A DNA stretch of 5,254 nt from Methylococcales bacterium (GTDB lineage: Bacteria; Pseudomonadota; Gammaproteobacteria; Methylococcales; Methylomonadaceae). The stretch covers positions 1-5,254 of the forward strand of contig SHZG01000169.1 of the NCBI GenBank assembly GCA_009692395.1. Direction: 5' to 3'. The position numbers and the translations under genes are program-made. Below, in pieces: positions 1-4,799 of the stretch (positions within the stretch are counted from its first letter, which is position 1; every line of letters starts with the position of its first letter). The notes below the pieces were generated by a model, which made no database searches, had not been told where the DNA came from, and saw only the letters and a list, made by a program, of their open reading frames with translations.

Positions 1-93
1 ACGGTAACGTGGCTCTCCCGTTGCATTGCGTCCTGACTTACCAATCTGGTTGCTTTTACAGAATGGACAGGTGATTTCTTGGTAGCAGCTCAT
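1..93 (-). CDS. IS1-family transposase, InsA-like zinc-finger N-terminus (partial)
   Basis: Only the first 31 residues are in the window. They start at the ATG at 93-91 and run off the left edge in frame. The peptide has C9-P-F-C12 followed by KSNQIGKSGRNATGEPRYR, the pattern of the N-terminal zinc ribbon of IS1-family InsA proteins (CPxC, a charged stretch, then G..RY). In IS1, InsA binds the terminal repeats, and a frameshift fusion with InsB gives the active transposase; whether this copy uses a fusion or a single ORF cannot be seen. The second cysteine pair and the catalytic domain lie beyond position 1. The start is supported by its distance from the proposed IS end at 150. There is no strong ribosome binding site, which is usual for transposases. 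The C-terminal part may or may not be intact. Confidence 0.65.
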   Translation of the reverse strand, partial: MSCYQEITCPFCKSNQIGKSGRNATGEPRYR

Positions 94-150
94 AAGGTCT
101 TTTAGGTAAGTGTGATTTTATTCTGCCCGTGATTTTAATCTATCATCACC
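1..150 (-). mobile_element. 5' end of an IS1-family insertion sequence (partial)
   Basis: This is the left portion of an insertion sequence reading out of the window on the minus strand. Read leftward from 150, it starts GGTGATGATAGATT, close to the first bases of the IS1 terminal inverted repeat (GGTGATGCTGCCAAC). The transposase start lies 58 nt in, about where insA starts in IS1 (nt 56). The family call rests on the InsA-like zinc-finger start of the encoded protein and on this end sequence and spacing. The other end is outside the window, so the inverted repeat and the target duplication (expected just right of 150, beginning GATTTAACC) cannot be confirmed. Confidence 0.6.
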
Positions 151-182
151 GATTTAACCCACTACCCCCTATTGATAAAAAT

Positions 183-209
183 CAGGGCAACCACAAGGGT
201 TGCCCCTAC
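183..209 (-). repeat. Stop-adjacent hairpin repeat, copy 1 (possible terminator of the gene ending at 212)
   Basis: This is a perfect 8-bp inverted repeat: GGGCAACC at 185-192 pairs with GGTTGCCC at 198-205 around a 5-nt loop. On the minus strand it reads GTAGGGGCA…CTTGTGG…TGCCC and begins 2 nt after the stop codon of the secreted-protein gene. It is followed by TGATTTTTATC, so it could act as an imperfect Rho-independent terminator. Related copies with the same core lie at 1387-1412 (plus) and 1571-1600 (minus), so it is a dispersed repeat and not a gene-specific terminator. Confidence 0.75.
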
Positions 210-211
210 GT

Positions 212-649
212 TTATTTCACAACACAACTTTTCTGCCCGTATTCTTCCGCTTCTTTAATACGGGTTTTCAAATCTTTCGCTTGTGCAGGGTCACGAAACA
301 CCCCACCTGCATCGCCTGTTTGTCCTTTGCCTAAATAATTAAACGTTTTTGCCGCTTCATAATCCGCAAAACTGAGTTTTTCGGCAATTTTGTCTATTTT
401 GCAACCACACGCATATTGGGTAACGTAATTCATTTTGCTCAAATTACCGTCTTTTTGTGCGATACAATTCAATACATATTCAATACGGTCGCGGGTTGGG
501 TAGTCGTTTATTAACGGCGCGGCAGGTGCTGTGGATGCTGGTTTAGCCGTTTGTTTAGATTTTTTTGAATGTTTAGCAGCGAGAGCATTGCCACTTAATG
601 CCATTACTAAGGCAACACTTAATACGGATAGCCGATATTTATTTTTCAT
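212..649 (-). CDS. Small secreted protein with four cysteines, function unknown
   Basis: The protein has 145 residues. It starts with a clear Sec signal peptide: basic MKNKYR, a hydrophobic stretch at about 7-20, then ALAA, with cleavage after residue 24 or 25. A Lys/Ser/Thr/Ala/Pro-rich linker (about 26-46) leads to a folded domain at about 48-145. The domain has the segment DYPTRDRIEYVLNC, a CGC motif (C81, C83), and a conserved-looking GGVFRDPAQAK stretch (115-125). Mature cysteines are C62, C81, C83 and C142, which suggests disulfides or a metal or haem-free redox role in the periplasm. From memory, this pattern resembles small periplasmic proteins encoded near PQQ-dependent dehydrogenases in methylotrophs and pseudomonads; I hold that loosely, and no such dehydrogenase is in view. 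The ATG at 649 is chosen because it puts the signal peptide at the N-terminus. Ribosome binding is weak (GAG about 10 nt upstream). It is divergent from mobA and ends at a hairpin repeat. Confidence 0.85.
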   Translation of the reverse strand: MKNKYRLSVLSVALVMALSGNALAAKHSKKSKQTAKPASTAPAAPLINDYPTRDRIEYVLNCIAQKDGNLSKMNYVTQYACGCKIDKIAEKLSFADYEAAKTFNYLGKGQTGDAGGVFRDPAQAKDLKTRIKEAEEYGQKSCVVK

Positions 650-699
650 GGATAAGACTCTATTCCCTAATGTATCAAAAAGTAAAAAGTTACAGATAA

Positions 700-732
700 A
701 GACCTGCGAGGTTTTTAAAATCTTGCAGGTCT
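700..732. repeat. 33-nt palindromic repeat in the divergent spacer
   Basis: AGACCTGC (700-707) and GCAGGTCT (725-732) form a perfect 8-bp stem. The interior (GAGG…TCTT) continues pairing with G-U wobbles and T-A pairs down to a 3-nt loop, giving a nearly continuous 15-bp hairpin. It is self-complementary, so it has no strand. It lies between the start codons of the secreted-protein gene (649) and mobA (803), so it would fall in the upstream region of both. It resembles REP-like dispersed palindromes. There is no T-tract on the plus strand after it, so a terminator role is unlikely. Confidence 0.7.
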
Positions 733-802
733 AGCTCACTGTGGTTTATTTTAACCGAAAACAGCGACAACAACTTTTGTTAGCCACATAAAAATACTGA
801 TA

Positions 803-1390
803 ATGAACAACTCAACAAAAATAACAGGGGTGATTTTAGCAGGCGGTTTGGCACGGCGTATGAATCATCAAGATAAAGGGCTAGTCAATTATAAAGCGCG
901 TCCGCTGGTGAGTTATGCGATTGCCGCACTCGCACCATTGGTAGATGAGACGATTATTAATGCTAATCGTCACCACGAACAGTATCAACAATTTGGCTTG
1001 CGTGTTATCGCCGATCAAAACGCTCGTTTTGATGGCCCGTTGGCAGGCATATTAACGGCTATGATAAATACCGATACCGACGTGTTGTTGGTCGTGCCGT
1101 GTGACGCGCCATTGATGACAACGGCGCATTTGCAAAAATTATTAGCTACCCGCGCTGAGTTGGATGCCGATGTGGCGGTGGCGTTTGACGGTGAACGTTT
1201 GCATCCTGTGTTTTTAGCGATTCATAGCCGTTTACAATCCAGCTTACAGGATTATTTAGCCAGTGGTGAGCGCAAAGTACAAGCGTGGTTAGCGTGCCAC
1301 CACGCCGTACAGGTTGATTTTAGTGAGTCGCCTGACATATTTACCAATCTTAATACGTTGGCTGAACTATCTGCGTTAGAAATCCAGTAG
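803..1390 (+). CDS. mobA: Molybdenum cofactor guanylyltransferase MobA
   Basis: MobA transfers GMP from GTP onto Mo-molybdopterin in the cytoplasm, making the guanine dinucleotide cofactor used by DMSO-reductase-family enzymes such as formate dehydrogenase and nitrate reductase. The 195 residues match the E. coli protein in length (194) and motif order: the nucleotide-binding loop ILAGGLARRM (11-20) with K25 of DKG; NANRH (53-57); D71; GPLAG (78-82); PCDAP (99-103) with the metal-binding D101; HP (134-135); YLASGERKV (151-159); AVQVDFSE…FTNLNT near the end. The ATG at 803 is needed because the next in-frame ATG (M20) would remove the GTP loop. There is no clear Shine-Dalgarno sequence. The gene stands alone: mobB and other Moco genes are not adjacent in this window. 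Its TAG stop is part of a GTAGGGGC hairpin repeat. Confidence 0.96.
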   Translation: MNNSTKITGVILAGGLARRMNHQDKGLVNYKARPLVSYAIAALAPLVDETIINANRHHEQYQQFGLRVIADQNARFDGPLAGILTAMINTDTDVLLVVPCDAPLMTTAHLQKLLATRAELDADVAVAFDGERLHPVFLAIHSRLQSSLQDYLASGERKVQAWLACHHAVQVDFSESPDIFTNLNTLAELSALEIQ

Positions 1391-1412
1391 GGGCAGGTCT
1401 TGTGCCTGCCCT
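1387..1412 (+). repeat. Stop-adjacent hairpin repeat, copy 2 (overlaps the mobA stop)
   Basis: GGGCAGG (1391-1397) pairs perfectly with CCTGCCC (1405-1411) around TCTTGTG. The mobA stop codon TAG (1388-1390) is inside the repeat's leading GTAGGGGC. The core matches copies 1 and 3 (GTAGGGGCA, CTTGTG, TGCCCT), with compensating changes in the stem (CAGG/CCTG here, CAACC/GGTTG in copy 1). The following bases (TTGAATAAAATGG) are not a T-run, so if it terminates transcription it does so poorly. It may instead stabilise the mRNA 3' end. Confidence 0.75.
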
Positions 1413-1426
1413 TGAATAAAATGGTG

Positions 1427-1572
1427 TGTTAGAGCTAACGCACAACAAAATGATACCGTTCGTGGTGAGCCATTCGACTACGCTCATGAGAGCCTTGTCG
1501 AACCACATTCACACTTCGACAGGCTCAGTGCGAAAGGCTTTGTAAGCATTTTATTAACGGTTAGCTATATCA
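1427..1572 (+). repeat. MITE-like dispersed repeat, copy A
   Basis: This is a 146-bp non-coding element with imperfect terminal inverted repeats: TGTTAGAGCTAA at 1427-1438 and TTAGCTATATCA at 1561-1572. Internal arms are CCGTTCGTGGTGAGC and TTCGACAGGCTCAGTGCGAAAGG. It aligns without other gaps to the reverse complement of copy B (3930-4051), except for 24 extra bases at about 1471-1494 (CATTCGACTACGCTCATGAG and the next four), which look like a degenerate extra arm. It is preceded by the mobA-associated hairpin and abuts copy 3 of that hairpin. No coding potential and no clear target-site duplication were seen. Confidence 0.75.
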
Positions 1573-1600
1573 GGGCAACCACAAGGGATTTTGCCCCTAC
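1571..1600 (-). repeat. Stop-adjacent hairpin repeat, copy 3
   Basis: On the minus strand this reads GTAGGGGCA…CCCTTGTGGTTGCCCTG and begins 3 nt after the permease stop (TAA, 1606-1604). The stem is GGGCAA (1573-1578) with TTGCCC (1591-1596) and a 12-nt loop. Compared with copy 1 it carries a few extra bases in one arm. It runs directly into the end of MITE-like copy A, sharing or overlapping the bases CA at 1571-1572. No T-tract follows, so terminator strength is doubtful. Confidence 0.7.
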
Positions 1601-1603
1601 AGA

Positions 1604-2899
1604 TTAAACACTTTCTTGCCAGCGTTGATACAAAAAATACCAAATCACCGCGCTTTGTACGCCCATACAAACGATTGAAATGACCATATTGTCAGCGACT
1701 AACGGGAAAAATAATGCGGCTAACCAGTGTTGTTTAGCAGCTGCGAATATGCCAGGTAACACGCCATACAGCAACACCAACGATAATAATGTCAGACTAA
1801 ATGCACGTTGTGGGTTTTTGCTGTAACTAAAAAATAGAAAAATGCCGATGTCTCTTAGTAATAGCAACAGAATAGACATCGGGTAAACGTGTAGCTCTTC
1901 AATATCGGCTGGGCGTGCAAATGACAGTGGTATTGCCAGTAAACCAGCCAAGACAAAGGTGACACACCACAACGGTAATTCTTCCGCACTGCGTAGCCAA
2001 TTTTCTTGCGCTATGTAAGTGAATAAACGTTTAATGCGCATGGGTTCGTGATGTTCAGCAAAGGCAATCAGATAACTGAGTGTGAAACAAATACCGAAGG
2101 CGATGCTATAAAAATATTCGCCAAATTGATTGGGCGCGATAAAGCCGCCCTGATAAATTATCAGGAAGACGGCAAATGCTAGCCACACCCACGGCAACGT
2201 GCGGATGCGTAATTCTTGTGCCATGAGTCGATAATTACCCACCATACACCAGAACAAGGCTAAGCAAACGCTGATTAGGGTTAAAAAATGAGCGGTGGTG
2301 TTCACGCCATACCAAGTGGCAGGCGTATGTTGTAATGAGTCTGGAGCTTGTGATAACGGCATAACAAAAGAACCAATGGACAATGCGCCCAGTATGGCTA
2401 AGCCGATAATCACCGAATTACTGTTAATTTTTCCTTTACGCAAGGCAAGTAGACTCAGTAACAAACTGAGATTCTGCACCAATAAGCCACTAGTGAGTGC
2501 GTAGCTAAGCACCCAAAATAAATTGCTAGTGTTTTGTGCCATAAAGCCATAAACAAGCAAACAAATAACGCAGCCATACCACACGACCAACGTGCTACCG
2601 AATAATTTACCGCACACCATAGTCCACGGATCTAACGCGGATAAGCATTGCGTATCCCATGTGTGACTACGTTGTTCATCCAATACGCTGTCTACTGCTT
2701 GCCTCGCGCCCCAAAATGACACCATGAGTAGAAACAAACCTAAGGCGGTTTGTGCGGTGATGTTGGTTTGATAACTGGTCTGGTTGTCGAGAATATAGGT
2801 GAGGGTAAAGATAATCCCCAAAATTAACGGCACACCAACCAGCCGCGCCGAGGAAAATTCTAATTGCAGTTGGCGTTGAAATTCAGGATTTAAATTCAT
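1604..2899 (-). CDS. ABC-2 type transporter, membrane permease subunit
   Basis: This is the integral membrane partner of the ATPase encoded just upstream. The 431 residues contain about 12 hydrophobic segments (near 19-37, 50-68, 98-121, 127-153, 162-182, 203-222, 234-252, 261-281, 308-327, 340-358, 366-388 and 402-424). A short cytoplasmic stretch, DEQRSHTWDTQCLSALDPW (74-92), precedes GKLFGSTLVVWY. A 'D/E-x-R…TWD…L…PW…GKL' stretch of this kind is familiar from ABC-2 permeases that act in export or in maturation of exported enzymes. The substrate cannot be told from sequence. The start is the ATG at 2899, which overlaps the ATPase stop as ATGA and implies translational coupling. An in-frame ATG at 2965 would add 22 residues that only read through the ATPase coding region. 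The length suggests two fused or duplicated permease halves in one chain, but I could not verify internal similarity. Confidence 0.88.
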   Translation of the reverse strand: MNLNPEFQRQLQLEFSSARLVGVPLILGIIFTLTYILDNQTSYQTNITAQTALGLFLLMVSFWGARQAVDSVLDEQRSHTWDTQCLSALDPWTMVCGKLFGSTLVVWYGCVICLLVYGFMAQNTSNLFWVLSYALTSGLLVQNLSLLLSLLALRKGKINSNSVIIGLAILGALSIGSFVMPLSQAPDSLQHTPATWYGVNTTAHFLTLISVCLALFWCMVGNYRLMAQELRIRTLPWVWLAFAVFLIIYQGGFIAPNQFGEYFYSIAFGICFTLSYLIAFAEHHEPMRIKRLFTYIAQENWLRSAEELPLWCVTFVLAGLLAIPLSFARPADIEELHVYPMSILLLLLRDIGIFLFFSYSKNPQRAFSLTLLSLVLLYGVLPGIFAAAKQHWLAALFFPLVADNMVISIVCMGVQSAVIWYFLYQRWQESV

Positions 2900-3810
2900 G
2901 GACGTTGCCTCATAGTTTCCAGATACGCATCTTGTAAATTGCTGGTGATTTTGGCGAATTCGCAAATTGGTAAGTTGTGCGCTAATAAGTTTTTTAATAT
3001 GTCGTGGTGGTGTTGGCTGTCACCTTGTATTTGTAGCAACGCCGATTGATTGTGTTCGGTTTTTAACACGGTAAGCGTGTCTATGGATTGCAACAACGCG
3101 GCGAGATTGTCCACAGGTGTTGCTAGGGTTAATTTAAAATCTTGCGTGTGGGTGGCCGTTTTTATCGCCACTTGTTCAATAATGCGCCCCTCGCGTAGCA
3201 CCAACATATCGGTGCTATAGGCTTCTAATTCGGCAAGAATATGGGAGGATACCAATAACGTCATGCCCTGTTTTTGTAATTCTAAAAATAATTCAGCGAG
3301 TTCGTGACGCGCTTCGGGGTCTAAACCAGACGCGGGTTCATCTAATAAAACGACACGCGGGGAATGAATAATCGCTTGGGCAATGGCAACCCGTTGGCGT
3401 AAACCGCGCGACAATGTACCTGCTAATACATCTAAACGGTCGGTGATGTATAAACCTTTACTGACTCTGGCGATAGCGGCTTCACAGTCTGTATCGGCGA
3501 TGCCTTGTGCGCGTGCAACATAATGCAAACATTGGCGCACCGTTAAACGGTCATATAATCCGAAAAAATCCGACAAATAGCCAATAATACGATGGCATTC
3601 GCGCGGATGCTCAAGCACATCAATATTATCAATACGAATATCACCACTGACGGGTTGCTCTAAGGCTGCCATACAGCGCAATAACGTGGTTTTTCCCGCG
3701 CCATTCGGGCCAACTAGCGCGGTGATACTGCCTTGCGGAATATGAAACGAGACCTCATCTAACGCCCTGAGGTTAGGGTATTCAAAAATTAAATGTTCGA
3801 CATTAATCAT
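2896..3810 (-). CDS. ABC transporter ATP-binding protein (ABC-2 type exporter)
   Basis: This is the cytoplasmic ATPase that powers the adjacent permease. Its 304 residues comprise a nucleotide-binding domain (about 1-215) and a C-terminal extension (about 216-304) of the kind common in the CcmA/NatA-like (COG1131) group. Visible motifs are Walker A GPNGAGKT (34-41), signature LSRGLRQR (133-140, a variant of LSGGQ), Walker B VVLLDEPA (153-160) with catalytic E158, D-loop SGLD (161-164) and switch H190. The usual Q-loop glutamine is absent: the region reads IGYLSDFFGLYDRLTV (76-91), with S80-D81 where Q is expected. It is the first gene of the pair and ends in an ATGA overlap with the permease. 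There is no obvious Shine-Dalgarno before the ATG at 3810; instead a 29-codon open frame (3899-3810) ends in TAATG over this start. The substrate is unknown. Confidence 0.93.
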   Translation of the reverse strand: MINVEHLIFEYPNLRALDEVSFHIPQGSITALVGPNGAGKTTLLRCMAALEQPVSGDIRIDNIDVLEHPRECHRIIGYLSDFFGLYDRLTVRQCLHYVARAQGIADTDCEAAIARVSKGLYITDRLDVLAGTLSRGLRQRVAIAQAIIHSPRVVLLDEPASGLDPEARHELAELFLELQKQGMTLLVSSHILAELEAYSTDMLVLREGRIIEQVAIKTATHTQDFKLTLATPVDNLAALLQSIDTLTVLKTEHNQSALLQIQGDSQHHHDILKNLLAHNLPICEFAKITSNLQDAYLETMRQRP

Positions 3811-4147
3811 TAGGCTTGGGTGTGGGTAGTGGTTGGAAGGCGGGGTGATTTTGGCACATTCTGGCAGACATGAGAAACCGCTGATCGTAATGGAATCATG
3901 ATGATAATTCTACGATGAATGATTTAATTTGATATAGCCGAGGCAGTATAAATTGATTAACAAACCGTTCGCGCTGAGCTTGTCGAAGCGTGAATGTGGT
4001 TCGACAAGCTCACCACGAACGGTATCACTTTATTGTGCTTTAGCTATACCAGATGATGCCAATCGCTTTATGGGCAAAAAGCAAGCATATTAATTAAACC
4101 AAGACATAAAACAAAACCATCTTACCGTAAAAAATTCGCTTACTTTA
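3811..4147. other. 337-nt intergenic stretch between the ABC operon and the regulator remnant
   Basis: It holds three parts. Bases 3811-3929 are the leader of the ABC operon, with no convincing -35/-10 pair and no Shine-Dalgarno, but a short open frame (3899-3810) that ends on the ATPase start codon. Bases 3930-4051 are the MITE-like copy B. Bases 4052-4147 are an A+T-rich tail downstream of the regulator stop, in which I see no gene, hairpin or repeat that I can support. Confidence 0.6.
3930..4051 (-). repeat. MITE-like dispersed repeat, copy B (inverted relative to copy A)
   Basis: This is a 122-bp non-coding element with ends TGATATAGCC (3930-3939) and TTAGCTATACCA (4040-4051). Its core at 3965-4022 is a long imperfect palindrome. 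CCGTTCG (3965-3971) pairs with CGAACGG (4016-4022), and TGAGCTTGTCGAA (3975-3987) pairs perfectly with TTCGACAAGCTCA (4000-4012). These are separated by a 3-nt mismatch bubble and capped by a 12-nt loop. The reverse complement aligns along its whole length with copy A (1427-1572), which carries 24 extra bases. The two copies bracket the ABC operon in opposite orientations. Confidence 0.8.
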
Positions 4148-4797
4148 CTACTGTGATGCTTTAATTTTTTCCAAACACACCAATTTCCAATCAGGTTGCA
4201 CCGCAATCAGCAATGTGATTTGTACAAAACCTTGTTGCCCATCAGTGGGATGATGAAATTGTCGTTCGCCACCTTCACGTTTTAAGACTGTTTGTGTTTG
4301 CCAATAGTTAGCAAATTCTGGGCTTTGCGTTAATAACGTATCAATCAATTGCTGCATCATGATATTTTGTGGATGACGGCTATAATCGGCGCGAAATTCT
4401 GCCACTAGACGTTGAGCGCGTTCTGACCAATTGGCAATCAGTGTTTTAGCCGTGGCTGATAAAAATACAAATTTCAATAAATTACGCTCGGTTGTCGATT
4501 CATCTAACCAACCGACAAATAAATCTGCGGTTTTCGCATTCCAAGCCCGCGCCGTCCAACAATCATCCAGCAAATAAGCGGGCTCAATAAAACCTGAGGG
4601 TAATAGTAACCATTCGGGTAACACATCAATTGGCAAAATTTCGGGTTCTAATGGATCACGTTTTCCTGCTAAATCAAATAATGTCACTCTTTCAGCAGGT
4701 GTCAAGCGTAGCGCGTCAGACAGGCGTGCCAATGCCGCAGGTGATGCTGCCACGTCACGCCCCCTTGTTCCAGCCAAGTAATCCACGTCACGCTAAC
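4148..4797 (-). pseudogene. MmyB-like/XRE-family transcriptional regulator, truncated and frameshifted
   Basis: This is the remnant of a DNA-binding regulator with a C-terminal MmyB-like ligand-binding domain. The long open frame (GTG 4786 to TAG 4148, 212 codons) contains GRDVAASPAALARLSDALRL (9-28), the last part of the helix-turn-helix domain. It then runs through CWTARAWNAKTADLFVGW, ERNLLKFVFL, RADYSRHP, SPEFANYW and FHHPTDGQQGF, which follow the order of that family. The family's preceding residues (SVTWYTWLEQGRDV) are found in a different frame: minus strand 4797-4762 reads VSVTWITWLEQG. Frame is lost at a run of five C (plus strand 4760-4764) where three would restore QGRDV, so there is a net +2 insertion. 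The first 40 or so residues, with most of the DNA-binding helices, are missing where the IS630 element begins near 4800. The predicted GTG start is an artefact of the shift. It is very probably non-functional. Confidence 0.82.
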
Positions 4798-4799
4798 TA

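Noticed and set aside
129..338. Plus-strand open frame crossing the IS1 end
   Set aside because: It spans an IS boundary, a hairpin repeat and the antisense of a real gene, so it is not a plausible gene.
531..734. Plus-strand open frame over the secreted-protein gene
   Set aside because: It is antisense to a gene with a clear signal peptide and crosses the palindromic repeat. No recognisable protein features.
777..804. TTGTTA and GATAAT with 16-nt spacing upstream of mobA as a promoter
   Set aside because: It would start transcription inside mobA, downstream of the only ATG that keeps the GTP-binding loop, so it is most likely a chance match.
2295..2504. Plus-strand open frame antisense to the permease
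   Set aside because: It lies wholly within the permease coding region and has no protein features of its own.
2900..2965. Upstream ATG (2965) as the permease start
   Set aside because: The 22 extra residues only read the ATPase 3' coding region in another frame. The ATG at 2899 gives a typical ATGA overlap and a sensible N-terminus.
1427..4051. Repeats as a CRISPR array or integron sites
   Set aside because: The repeats are few, long, palindromic and far apart, with no regular spacers, cas genes or integrase in the window.
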